Assembly (NCBI GenBank): GCA_023229645.1
Contig: JALNYU010000022.1
Location: 3,714 to 67,713 of the forward strand
Length of the DNA: 64,000 nt
Direction of reading: 5' to 3'
From: Nevskia sp.
GTDB taxonomy: Bacteria; Pseudomonadota; Gammaproteobacteria; Nevskiales; Nevskiaceae
The translations under genes were made by a program, and so were the position numbers. The notes under the pieces were generated by a model that was not told the origin of the DNA, did not search any database, and saw only the letters and a list, made by a program, of their open reading frames with translations. Each line of letters opens with the position of its first letter. Within the stretch, counting starts at the first letter, position 1. Below, one piece after another: positions 18,366 through 26,696 of the stretch.

Positions 18366-19823
18366 ATGACTACCGAAAACAACACCGCTTATACCCACAT
18401 CGTGCTGACGCGCGAGCTGCCGGGCGATCTTGATACGCCCGTCGGCGCTTACTTAAAACTTGGCAATCGGCCGTACTCGTTCCTGCTGGAGTCGATGCAG
18501 GGCGGCGAACGCTGGGGCCGCTATTCGTTCATCGGCTTGCCGTGCCGGGAAGTGCTCACCGTTCGCGGCCAGCATATTTGCCTGCGGCGCGATGGCGAGA
18601 CGATCGAAGAAGCGGATAGCGAGAATCCGATGAGCTGGCTGCGCGCCTACACCGCGCGGCGCTCGGTACGGCCGGAGGCGGGGTTGCCGCGGTTTACCGG
18701 CGGGCTGGTCGGTTACTTCGGCTACGACTGCGTGCGCTATTTCGAACCGAAACTAGACCACCCTCAGCCGGACGCACTGAATACGCCGGATATTCTGCTG
18801 ATGCAGGCCGATGAGCTGGCGATCTTCGACAACCAGCGGGCAACGCTGACCTTGGTCGTCCACGCCCGGATCGACGACGAAGCTGATCAAGCGCGCGCCC
18901 GTGCCCGCTTGGATGTGATTGAAGCGCAGCTCCAGCAGCCTACGCCGCGGCCGGCGGCGCCCGTGCGCGGCGGCAAGCTCGAATTCAGCACCAGTTTCCC
19001 ACGCGCACAGTTCCTCGAAGCCGTGGCCAAGGTCAAGGCCTACATCGCCGCCGGCGATACGATGCAAGTGCAGATTGGCCAGCGGTTGTCGGCGCCGTTT
19101 GCGGCTGAACCATCGGAGCTGTATCGCGCGATTCGTCGTCTGAATCCGTCGCCGTATTTATTTTGTCTGCACCTCGGCGATCACCACGTCGTCGGCTCGT
19201 CGCCAGAGATTTTGGTGCGGGTATCGGACCGCGAAGTCACCGTGCGGCCAATCGCCGGTACGCGGCGTCGCGGCGCCACGCCCGAGGAAGATGCGGCCTT
19301 GGCGGCGGAGTTGCTCGCGGATCCCAAAGAACGCGCCGAACATTTGATGTTGATCGATCTCGGCCGGAACGATGTCGGCCGCGTCGCCGTACTGGGCCAA
19401 GGCGCCAGCGTGCGCGTGACCGATCAAATGGTGATCGAGCGCTACAGCCACGTTATGCACATCGTCTCCAACGTCAGCGCTCGGCTGCAAGACGGTTTGG
19501 ATCAGTTTGATGTCCTCGCCGCGACATTCCCGGCCGGCACGCTCACCGGCGCGCCGAAAGTCCGGACGATGGAAATCATTCAGGAATTGGAGCCGGTTAA
19601 GCGCGGCATTTACGGTGGTGCGGTTGGCTACATCGGCTGGGACGGCAACATGGATCTCGCGATCGCGATCCGCACCGCGGTGCTAAAAGATGGCCAAGTG
19701 CACGTCCAGGCCTCTGCTGGCATCGTCGCCGATTCGGTGCCAGACGCGGAATGGGAGGAAACCTTGCAAAAAGCCAAGGCGATGATGCGCGCGGCGGATC
19801 TCGCCGTAGGAGCGCAATCATGA
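18366..19823 (+). CDS. trpE: anthranilate synthase component I
   Basis: Converts chorismate to anthranilate with ammonia from TrpG; first step of tryptophan synthesis. The 485 residues include the feedback-binding motif FLLESMQGGERWGRYSF near residue 35, and the chorismate-binding domain with IAGTRRRGATPEED, DLGRNDVGRV, FPAGTLTGAPKVRTMEI and YGGAVGYIGW. The ATG at 18366 is used; a TTG five codons earlier is possible. The stop overlaps the trpG start (ATGA at 19820), indicating translational coupling and matched synthesis of the two subunits. Confidence 0.97.
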   Translation: MTTENNTAYTHIVLTRELPGDLDTPVGAYLKLGNRPYSFLLESMQGGERWGRYSFIGLPCREVLTVRGQHICLRRDGETIEEADSENPMSWLRAYTARRSVRPEAGLPRFTGGLVGYFGYDCVRYFEPKLDHPQPDALNTPDILLMQADELAIFDNQRATLTLVVHARIDDEADQARARARLDVIEAQLQQPTPRPAAPVRGGKLEFSTSFPRAQFLEAVAKVKAYIAAGDTMQVQIGQRLSAPFAAEPSELYRAIRRLNPSPYLFCLHLGDHHVVGSSPEILVRVSDREVTVRPIAGTRRRGATPEEDAALAAELLADPKERAEHLMLIDLGRNDVGRVAVLGQGASVRVTDQMVIERYSHVMHIVSNVSARLQDGLDQFDVLAATFPAGTLTGAPKVRTMEIIQELEPVKRGIYGGAVGYIGWDGNMDLAIAIRTAVLKDGQVHVQASAGIVADSVPDAEWEETLQKAKAMMRAADLAVGAQS

Positions 19824-20401
19824 TCGTCATGATCGACAACTACGATTCGTTTACCTACAACCTCGTGCAATACCTCGGCGAACTCGGCGCCGAGGTCAAA
19901 GTTTTCCGTAATGACGCAATCAGCGTTGACGAGGTTGCGGCACTGAACCCGAGCCACATCGTGCTGTCGCCGGGGCCGTGTACGCCGAACGAGGCCGGCA
20001 TTTGTTTGGATCTGATTGAGCGCTTGAAAAGCCGCTATCCGATCCTCGGTGTTTGCTTAGGTCATCAAGCCATCGGCCAAGCATTTGGCGGCCATGTGAT
20101 TCGCGCGCGGCAGGTGATGCACGGAAAAACCAGCGCCATTCATCATCGCCAAAAAAGCGTGTTCCGAGCATTGCCGTCGCCGTTTACCGCGACGCGCTAT
20201 CACTCGTTGATCGTTGACGCCGCGGCGTTGCCAGACGACCTTGAAATCACCGCGTGGACGCAGCATGCGGATGGCTCGGTCGATGAAATCATGGGGCTGC
20301 AGCACAAGACGTTGCCGATCGAAGGGGTGCAATTCCATCCGGAATCGATCCTGACTGAGCACGGCCACGCGATGCTGAAAAACTTTCTTGACGCGCACTG
20401 A
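19820..20401 (+). CDS. trpG: anthranilate synthase glutamine amidotransferase component
   Basis: Class I glutamine amidotransferase supplying ammonia to TrpE. The 193 residues start MIVMIDNYDSFTYNLVQYL. The nucleophile Cys is in GVCLGHQAIGQAFGG and the His-Glu pair in GVQFHPESI. The ATG at 19820 overlaps the trpE stop; the longer reading frame upstream lies inside trpE and is not used. trpD begins 11 bp downstream. In related bacteria the same subunit may also serve p-aminobenzoate synthesis; that cannot be judged here. Confidence 0.96.
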   Translation: MIVMIDNYDSFTYNLVQYLGELGAEVKVFRNDAISVDEVAALNPSHIVLSPGPCTPNEAGICLDLIERLKSRYPILGVCLGHQAIGQAFGGHVIRARQVMHGKTSAIHHRQKSVFRALPSPFTATRYHSLIVDAAALPDDLEITAWTQHADGSVDEIMGLQHKTLPIEGVQFHPESILTEHGHAMLKNFLDAH

Positions 20402-20412
20402 TCGGAATCGCG

Positions 20413-21447
20413 ATGACGCCACAACAGGCGCTGCTTCGGGCGATCGAGCACCGGGAAATTCCACACGCCGATATGGTCGCGCTCATGCGCGCGATCATGC
20501 GCGGCGAGGTATCGCCGGTGATGACGGCGGCGTTGTTGTCGGCGCTGCGGGTAAAAAAAGAAACGGTCGGCGAGATCGCCGCGGCGGCGCAGGTGATGCG
20601 CGAACTGGCGCTAAAAGTGCCGGTTGCGGCTGGAAGCGAGTTGGTGGACATCGTCGGCACCGGCGGCGACGGCGCCAATACGTTCAACATCTCAACCGCA
20701 TCAATGTTCGTCGCCGCGGCCGCTGGCGCCCGAGTTGCCAAGCACGGCAACCGCAGCGTGTCGTCGAAATCCGGCAGCGCGGATGTGCTTGAGGCGCTGG
20801 GTGCGAATATCGAGCTGGCGCCCGAAGCGGTTGCCGCCTGCATTGCCGAAACCGGTATCGGTTTCATGTTTGCGCCGCTGCATCATCCGGTGATGAAGAA
20901 CGTTGGTCCGGTTCGACGTGAGCTCGGCGTGCGGACGATCTTTAACATTCTCGGGCCGCTGACAAACCCGGCCGACGCGCCAAATATTTTGATGGGCGTT
21001 TTCCATTCTGATCTCGTCTTGGTGCTGGCGCGTGTGCTGCAGCAACTCGGCGCTAAACGCGCGCTGGTTGTTTGGGGCGCTGACGGCATGGACGAAATTT
21101 CTCTTGGCGCGGCAACCCGAGTCGCCGAATTGCGCGATGGCGCGCTGCGCGAATACGAAATTCATCCCGAAGATTTTGGTTTAACAATGTCGGCCAGCCG
21201 TAATCTCAGCGTGACCGATGCCGATGATTCCAAGCGGCGCTTGCTCAGCGCGTTAGACAATAAAACCGGGATTGAGCGCGACATCGTCAGCCTCAATGCC
21301 GGTGCTGCGCTTTACGTCGGCGGCGTCGCCGACTCGATCGCGGCCGGCGTTGAGCGTGCCCGGGAAACCATTGGTAGCGGCGCAGCGCGGGCCAAGCTCG
21401 ACGCATTTGTTTCGGTCACACAACGACTCGGTGCGAGCACGCGATGA
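20413..21447 (+). CDS. trpD: anthranilate phosphoribosyltransferase
   Basis: Transfers phosphoribosyl from PRPP to anthranilate. The 344 residues have the glycine-rich PRPP loop DIVGTGGDGANTFNIST, KHGNRSVSSKSGSADVLEALG, FMFAPLHHPVMKNVGPVR and RTIFNILGPLTNPA. The 3' end overlaps trpC by ATGA (21444-21447). It is a stand-alone TrpD, not fused to TrpG as in E. coli, which agrees with a Pseudomonas/Xanthomonas-like layout. Confidence 0.97.
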   Translation: MTPQQALLRAIEHREIPHADMVALMRAIMRGEVSPVMTAALLSALRVKKETVGEIAAAAQVMRELALKVPVAAGSELVDIVGTGGDGANTFNISTASMFVAAAAGARVAKHGNRSVSSKSGSADVLEALGANIELAPEAVAACIAETGIGFMFAPLHHPVMKNVGPVRRELGVRTIFNILGPLTNPADAPNILMGVFHSDLVLVLARVLQQLGAKRALVVWGADGMDEISLGAATRVAELRDGALREYEIHPEDFGLTMSASRNLSVTDADDSKRRLLSALDNKTGIERDIVSLNAGAALYVGGVADSIAAGVERARETIGSGAARAKLDAFVSVTQRLGASTR

Positions 21448-22241
21448 GCGATATTTTGCAAACGATATTGGCGCGCAAAGCCGACGAAATCGCGGCGCTA
21501 GCCAAGCGCTTTCGCCTTGCCGATCTTGAGCGTATCGCGGCCTCGCAGCCGGCGCCGCGCGGCTTTGCAGCGGCGCTGACGCTGGCCGTGCAGACGCACG
21601 GCGCGGGAGTTATCGCAGAAATTAAAAAGGCCAGCCCGAGCAAAGGCTTGATTCGCGCTGATTTCGACCCCGGCTGGCTGGCGCGCGATTACGCCGCGGG
21701 CGGTGCGGCATGTTTATCGGTGCTGACCGACGAACATTTCTTTCAGGGCCACAACGACTATCTTGTCGAAGCCCGCCAGCATTGTTCGCTGCCAGTGATT
21801 CGCAAAGACTTTCTGATTGACCCGTTGCAAGTCGCCGAAGCGCGCGCGATCGGCGCCGACTGTGTGCTGCTGATCGCTGCGGCCCTTGCGCCTGCCCATT
21901 TGGCGGAACTCGCGGCGCAAGCGCGCGAGTTGGAAATGGACGTGTTGATCGAAATCCACGATCGGGCCGAGTTGGATGCGATGCTTCAGCTGAACTTGCC
22001 GGCGCCAACGCTGCTCGGGATTAACAATCGCAATTTGCGCACGTTTGAAACCAGTCTGGAAACGACGCTGGCCTTGTTATCGTCGATCCCGAATGGCTAC
22101 GACGTTGTGACCGAAAGCGGAATCGCGACGCCGGCCGATGTTTTGCAGATGACGGGCGCAGGCGTGCAGCGCTTCCTGGTTGGCGAATCGTTGATGCGCC
22201 AACCGAGCCCGGGCGCCGCTTTGAGCGCGTTGCTGGCCTGA
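21444..22241 (+). CDS. trpC: indole-3-glycerol phosphate synthase
   Basis: Converts carboxyphenylamino-deoxyribulose phosphate to indole-3-glycerol phosphate. TIM-barrel enzyme of 265 residues with ILARKADEIA at the N-terminus, the catalytic Lys region GVIAEIKKASPSKGLIR, LTDEHFFQGHNDYL, VIRKDFLIDPLQV, LLGINNRNLRTF and TESGIATPADV. It is monofunctional, without the TrpF part of E. coli. It is the last gene of the trp cluster and converges on the crp-like gene with a 30-bp gap. Confidence 0.97.
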   Translation: MSDILQTILARKADEIAALAKRFRLADLERIAASQPAPRGFAAALTLAVQTHGAGVIAEIKKASPSKGLIRADFDPGWLARDYAAGGAACLSVLTDEHFFQGHNDYLVEARQHCSLPVIRKDFLIDPLQVAEARAIGADCVLLIAAALAPAHLAELAAQARELEMDVLIEIHDRAELDAMLQLNLPAPTLLGINNRNLRTFETSLETTLALLSSIPNGYDVVTESGIATPADVLQMTGAGVQRFLVGESLMRQPSPGAALSALLA

Positions 22242-22271
22242 ATTCTTAGCGCTGGCGTGGTGGGCCGCAGG

Positions 22272-22901
22272 CTACTTGCCGCTGCGTCCCGGCGCCAGAA
22301 TCATGATGTTGCGGCCCTGCGTCTGCACCACGCCGTCTTCCTCAAGTTTTTTCAGCACGCGCCCGGCCATTTCCCGCGAGCAGCCGACCAGCCGCGCGAT
22401 TTCTTGGCGGCTGACGCGCACCATGATGCCACGGGCATTGGGCTTGGCGTCCGGTTGCTTGGTGAGGTCGATCAGCGCACGGGCCAAGCGGCCAGCGACA
22501 TCGACAAACGCGAGGTCGCGCAGGCGCCCGCTGGTATCGCGCAGGCGCGAGGCGAGCTGCCCAGCGACTTCAAACATGATCTCCGGGTGCTCTTGGTTGA
22601 AACTGCGAAACGCAGCGTACGTGATTTCGGCGACTAACGTTGCGGTGCGCGTCCGAACAACGGCGGTGCGCACGCTCTGCTGCGGAAACAGGCCCATCTC
22701 GCCGAAAAAATCGCCGGTATTGAGGTAGGCCAAAACCATTTCCCGGCCGTTCTCATCCTCCAATAACACGCTGACGGAGCCGGTCAGAATTAGGAATAGC
22801 GACTCGGGCTCTGCGCCCGCCTGAACAATGACCTGTTTCGGCGCGAAGCTGCGCTTGTGCGCGACTTCAATCAGAGCCTGTACGGCCGGTTTTTCAAACA
22901 C
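22272..22901 (-). CDS. vfr: CRP/Vfr-type cyclic-nucleotide-responsive regulator
   Basis: Global transcription factor of 209 residues. The cyclic-nucleotide-binding fold covers residues 1-125, with GEMGLFPQQ and VRTAVVRTRT. Here Arg is followed by Thr where E. coli CRP has Arg-Ser contacting cAMP. The long dimerisation helix is RLARALIDLTKQPDA. The winged helix has SRQEIARLVGCSREMAGRVLKKLEEDG, whose Arg-Glu-Arg pattern recognises the CRP half-site TGTGA. The position after trpC and before osmC-speD is the same as in pseudomonads. cAMP is the likely ligand; the conservative Ser-to-Thr change leaves some doubt. Confidence 0.9.
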   Translation of the reverse strand: MFEKPAVQALIEVAHKRSFAPKQVIVQAGAEPESLFLILTGSVSVLLEDENGREMVLAYLNTGDFFGEMGLFPQQSVRTAVVRTRTATLVAEITYAAFRSFNQEHPEIMFEVAGQLASRLRDTSGRLRDLAFVDVAGRLARALIDLTKQPDAKPNARGIMVRVSRQEIARLVGCSREMAGRVLKKLEEDGVVQTQGRNIMILAPGRSGK

Positions 22902-23001
22902 AGAATCACCTCATCAACCTCAAAACCGAAGCCACCTTCGGATGCGGCGTAAAATCCGCGACTGAAAATATCACAGCTTATTCAAGAATCGGGAATTGAT
23001 T

Positions 23002-23421
23002 ATGAAGGCACGCGTTAAATGGCACGAAAACGCAGTTTTTATCGCGGAGAGCGGCAGCGGCCACGCCGTGGTTGTCGATGGCCCGGCGGAGATCGGCGGG
23101 CGCAATCTTGGCGTGCGACCGATGGAGTTGATGTTGATGTCGGTTGGCTCGTGTTCAGCCGTGGATATCGTACAAATCCTAAAAAAAGCGCGGCAACCGG
23201 TGAGTGCTTGTGAAGTTGATGTTGCGGGCGAGCGCGCCGAAACTGACCCGAAAGTGTTTACCAAAATTCATTTGCATTTCACGGTAAGCGGTAAGGGATT
23301 GTCGGAAAACCACGTAAAACGGGCGGTTCAGCTCTCTGCCGAGAAGTACTGCTCGGCCTCGATCATGTTGCAAAAAGCCGCCGAAGTGACCCACAGCCAC
23401 ACGCTGGTGGAACTCGAATAA
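23002..23421 (+). CDS. OsmC/Ohr-family peroxide-reactive protein
   Basis: A 139-residue protein of the OsmC family. It has the two redox-active Cys positions: one in LMSVGSCSAVDIVQILKKAR, the other in AEKYCSASIMLQKAA. Members reduce organic hydroperoxides with these thiols, often using lipoamide or thioredoxin; the short YhfA-like type here is less well understood. The ATG at 23002 gives MKARVKWHEN; an upstream TTG is less likely. The gene is divergent from the crp-like regulator and 121 bp before speD, the order found in Pseudomonas. Confidence 0.88.
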   Translation: MKARVKWHENAVFIAESGSGHAVVVDGPAEIGGRNLGVRPMELMLMSVGSCSAVDIVQILKKARQPVSACEVDVAGERAETDPKVFTKIHLHFTVSGKGLSENHVKRAVQLSAEKYCSASIMLQKAAEVTHSHTLVELE

Positions 23422-23542
23422 GCAGGAATTGGCCGTCGATGTAACTCGGTCACAAAATCGAGAACAAATTCGTGGATAATGTGCGCCCTTCACGCCCCAG
23501 ATTGGCGGCGTTTTCCTGTCGTCCCTTACTGGGAGAGTATTT

Positions 23543-24337
23543 TTGGCCAAGCCCACCAATAATCCCAAGCTCAAGCTTCTTGGCTTTAATAACCTGACGA
23601 AGACGCTGAGCTTTAACATTTACGATATCTGCTACGCGCGTAATGCGCAGCAGCAGCAGGAATACATCGAGTACATCGATGAAGCGTATAACGCCGAACG
23701 TCTGACGACGATCTTGAGCGAAGTTGCGCACATTATCGGCGCGAACGTTCTGAACGTTGCGCGTCAGGACTACGACCCGCAGGGCGCATCGGTCACGATG
23801 TTGATTTCCGAAGGCCATCTTGATGGCTTGAGCACGCCGCCGCCGATGAAAGACTCCGTGGTCGCCCACCTCGATAAGAGTCATATCACCGTGCATACGT
23901 ATCCGGAAACGCACCCGGACGCGGGGATCAGTACGTTCCGCGCCGACATCGACGTGTCCACCTGCGGCAAGATTTCACCACTGAAAGCGTTGAACTATCT
24001 GATTAAGAGTTTCGAGAGCGACATCGTCGTGATGGACTATCGCGTGCGTGGGTTTACCCGCAATGTGCGCGGCATGAAGCACTACATCGATCATACGATT
24101 GATTCGATCCAGAACTTCATCGGCCGCGATATCCGCGACAAGTACGACATGGTCGACGTCAACGTTTATCAGGAAAACATTTTCCACACGAAAATGCGTC
24201 TAAAAGAATTGGATCTCGATACCTATTTATTCGGCGAGGGCGTGTCTGAGCTGCCGCCGCGCGAAGCCAAACGCATTCGTGAGCGGGTGAATTACGAGAT
24301 CATGGAGATCTTCTACGGCCGGAATATTCAGCGCTAA
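23543..24337 (+). CDS. speD: S-adenosylmethionine decarboxylase proenzyme
   Basis: Pyruvoyl enzyme that decarboxylates S-adenosylmethionine for spermidine synthesis. The 264-residue form is the E. coli type. The self-cleavage site that makes the pyruvoyl group is at KSHITVHTYPETHPD. Other conserved parts are LLGFNNLTKTLSFNIYDICYA at the N-terminus and ISPLKALNYLIKSFESDIV. Translation starts at TTG, supported by GGGAGAG 7 bases upstream. The genes that use its product (speE) are not in the window. A long hairpin lies 50 bp past the stop. Confidence 0.96.
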   Translation: MAKPTNNPKLKLLGFNNLTKTLSFNIYDICYARNAQQQQEYIEYIDEAYNAERLTTILSEVAHIIGANVLNVARQDYDPQGASVTMLISEGHLDGLSTPPPMKDSVVAHLDKSHITVHTYPETHPDAGISTFRADIDVSTCGKISPLKALNYLIKSFESDIVVMDYRVRGFTRNVRGMKHYIDHTIDSIQNFIGRDIRDKYDMVDVNVYQENIFHTKMRLKELDLDTYLFGEGVSELPPREAKRIRERVNYEIMEIFYGRNIQR

Positions 24338-24386
24338 AGCAACTCCAGCCGGGACGCCGGAATTGTTTGAATATTTTTCGAGTGCG

Positions 24387-24421
24387 CCGACCGTTTTTGC
24401 CATATAATGGCGGACGGTCGG
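24387..24421. repeat. nested inverted repeat after speD
   Basis: CCGACCGT (24387) pairs with ACGGTCGG (24414), and inside it GCCAT (24399) pairs with ATGGC (24407), leaving a 3-base loop. TATAAT lies at the tip. It could end speD transcription (no T-run follows) or be a regulatory site. Confidence 0.6.
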
Positions 24422-24515
24422 CACTTGAAGTTTGACGGAACAAATTTAGACGGCCGGATTAGATACAGCGGAACGTAATATTCAGAAGAAGTTTTGGTTT
24501 GCGGTGCCGCTGGGG

Positions 24516-24544
24516 TTGATTTAGAGGGAGTGGGTCGTTATACT
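24516..24544 (+). promoter_or_regulatory. promoter of the metY-rimP-nusA-infB operon
   Basis: TTGATT at 24516-24521 and TATACT at 24539-24544 with an exact 17-bp spacer; the mature tRNA begins 14 bp after the -10 box. Position and quality fit a tRNA promoter. Confidence 0.75.
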
Positions 24545-24558
24545 AGCTAACTGATCGG

Positions 24559-24635
<77 letters not shown>

Positions 24636-24651
24636 AATCGGTTTATGTATC

Positions 24652-24674
24652 AGGCCCCGCGTGGGCCTTTTTTA
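24652..24674 (+). terminator. rho-independent terminator/attenuator between metY and rimP
   Basis: AGGCCC / GGGCCT stem with a 5-base loop followed by TTTTTT. Read-through must feed rimP-nusA-infB unless another promoter exists, so it probably works as a partial terminator, as in E. coli. Confidence 0.85.
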
Positions 24675-24712
24675 TTGGTTTCTTCAACGACTTACCGACT
24701 AGGGAGAAAGTG

Positions 24713-25189
24713 GTGCTGCGAGACCGCTTGACCGACCTGCTCGAACCGGTGGTAAACGCCCTCGGTTACGAATTGATTTTGCTCGAATTCAGCCCTAGGG
24801 ACGGATCCGGTCTGCTGCGCCTCTTTATCGACGGCCCAGACGGGATCGGAATCAGTGATTGCGAAAAAGTAAGCCGAGAAGTTGCCGGCGTGCTCGACGT
24901 TGAAGATCCGATTCGCCAAGCCTATCAGCTGGAAATTTCTTCCCCTGGCCTCGACCGGCCGTTGGCCAAACCCGAACATTTTCAGCGCTTCGTTGGCGAG
25001 ATCGCCAAGATCCAGATGTTGGCGCCGGTTTCTGGCCGCCGACGGTTCCAGGGCGTCATCGCCAGTGCTACGAAGGACGAAGTGTTGATCGAAACTCCGG
25101 AAGGCGTTGTGACACTGCCGCTGGCCGACGTCGAAAAGGCGCGGCTCGTACCTAATTTTGATCAGAAGAAGGAGAAGACGGTTTCATGA
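24713..25189 (+). CDS. rimP: ribosome maturation factor RimP
   Basis: Assists 30S subunit maturation. 158 residues: an N-terminal alpha/beta domain (LEPVVNALGYELILLEF, LLRLFIDGPDGIGISDCEKVSREVAGVLD) and a C-terminal SH3-like barrel (LDRPLAKPEHFQRFVG, PEGVVTLPLADVEKARLVP). GTG codons stand at 24710 and 24713; the second is preferred because AGGGAG lies 6 bases before it. The 3' end overlaps nusA by ATGA. It is always the first protein gene of the nusA-infB operon in this lineage. Confidence 0.95.
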   Translation: MLRDRLTDLLEPVVNALGYELILLEFSPRDGSGLLRLFIDGPDGIGISDCEKVSREVAGVLDVEDPIRQAYQLEISSPGLDRPLAKPEHFQRFVGEIAKIQMLAPVSGRRRFQGVIASATKDEVLIETPEGVVTLPLADVEKARLVPNFDQKKEKTVS

Positions 25190-26679
25190 ACAAGAACGTA
25201 TTGCTCATGGTTGATGCCGTCTCCAACGAGAAAGGCGTCGAACCGGAAATTATTTTTCAGGCGCTGGAAGCGGCACTCTCGTCGGCGAGCAAGGAACACT
25301 ACGGCGCTGAGTGGGATATCCGGGTTTCGATTGATCGCCAAACCGGCGACTACGAAACATTCCGCCGCTGGACGATCGTCGACGACGAAGACGAAAATTT
25401 CGAGACGCCGCAGCGCCAGATTCTGCTTGCGCGCGCGCAGGAAACCGAACCCAATGCGAAGCCTGGCGATATTCGCGAGCAGGCGTTGTCGTCGATTGAA
25501 TTCGGCCGTATTGGCGCCCAGAAAGCCAAGCAAGTTATTTTTCAGCGGGTCCGTGACGCTGAACGCGCGCGCATCGTTGATGCGTATCGCGACCGCGTTG
25601 GCGAATTGATGACCGGCCTGGTTAAGCGCATCGAACGTGGCTCGGTCATCGTCGATCTCGGCGGGACGACGGAAGCTGTGGTGCCGCGCGAGCACATTAT
25701 TCCGCGCGAACCGGTACGCCCGGGCGACCGCATTCGTGGCTATCTCTATGAAGTGAGTCCGCAGGTTCGCGGGCCGCAGCTGTTTTTGAGTCGTACGGCG
25801 CCGAAATTCCTGATCGAGTTATTCAAGCTCGAAGTGCCGGAAATCGCGCAGGGGCTGATTGAAATTAAAGGCGCTTCGCGCGACCCTGGCTTGCGCGCAA
25901 AAATCGCCGTACAGGCGAAAGATAAGCGCATCGACCCAGTCGGCGCCTGCGTTGGTATGCGCGGTTCGCGTGTGCAGAGCGTGTCTAATGAACTCGCTGG
26001 CGAGCGCATCGACATCGTGCCGTGGGACGACAACATTGCCCAGTTCGTTATCAACGCAATGGCGCCGGCCGAAGTTGAGTCGATCATCGTCGATGAAGAG
26101 TCGCACGCGATGTCGATCGCGGTTGCCGAAGACAAACTGGCGCAGGCGATTGGCCGTGGCGGTCAGAACGTGCGCTTGGCGTCCGATCTAACCGGCTGGG
26201 TCTTGAATGTCATGACTTCGGCCGAAGCCGAATCAAAGAAAGAGCAAGAAAACCAGACGCTGCAGGCCTTGTTCATGGAGGCATTGGATGTCGATGCCGA
26301 AGTGTCGTCGATCCTGGTTCAGGAAGGCTTCGCCTCGCTGGAAGAAATTGCCTATGTGCCGGACGAAGAACTGCTCGGCATCGACGAATTCGATGAGCAA
26401 ATCGTCGAAGAGCTGCGCACCCGCGCGCGCGACGTGCTGCTGAACAAAGCGCTGGCAAAAGCCGAGCAGGCTGCATCTGTGCAGCCGGCCGCCGACTTGC
26501 TCAGCGTTGCTGGCATCGATGAAGAGCTGGCCTACCGCCTAGCCGCCGCTGGCGTGATTACCCGAGATGACCTTGCCGATCTAGCGACCGACGAGCTCAT
26601 CGAAAAAGTGCCGATGGACGAAGACACCGCTGCCAAGTTGATCATGGTAGCCCGCGGTGTCGATTCCCATCAGGCCTGA
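25186..26679 (+). CDS. nusA: transcription termination/antitermination factor NusA
   Basis: RNA-polymerase-binding elongation factor that modulates pausing, termination and antitermination. 497 residues: N-terminal polymerase-binding domain (1-125), S1 domain (KRIERGSVIVDLGGTTEAVVP), two KH domains (DPVGACVGMRGSRVQ and EDKLAQAIGRGGQNVRLA), and two C-terminal acidic helix-hairpin-helix repeats (FASLEEIAYVPDEELLGI and VITRDDLADLATDELIEKV), as in gammaproteobacteria. It overlaps rimP and is followed after 17 bp by infB. Confidence 0.97.
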   Translation: MNKNVLLMVDAVSNEKGVEPEIIFQALEAALSSASKEHYGAEWDIRVSIDRQTGDYETFRRWTIVDDEDENFETPQRQILLARAQETEPNAKPGDIREQALSSIEFGRIGAQKAKQVIFQRVRDAERARIVDAYRDRVGELMTGLVKRIERGSVIVDLGGTTEAVVPREHIIPREPVRPGDRIRGYLYEVSPQVRGPQLFLSRTAPKFLIELFKLEVPEIAQGLIEIKGASRDPGLRAKIAVQAKDKRIDPVGACVGMRGSRVQSVSNELAGERIDIVPWDDNIAQFVINAMAPAEVESIIVDEESHAMSIAVAEDKLAQAIGRGGQNVRLASDLTGWVLNVMTSAEAESKKEQENQTLQALFMEALDVDAEVSSILVQEGFASLEEIAYVPDEELLGIDEFDEQIVEELRTRARDVLLNKALAKAEQAASVQPAADLLSVAGIDEELAYRLAAAGVITRDDLADLATDELIEKVPMDEDTAAKLIMVARGVDSHQA

Positions 26680-26696
26680 ACCTTATCCGGAGCGAG

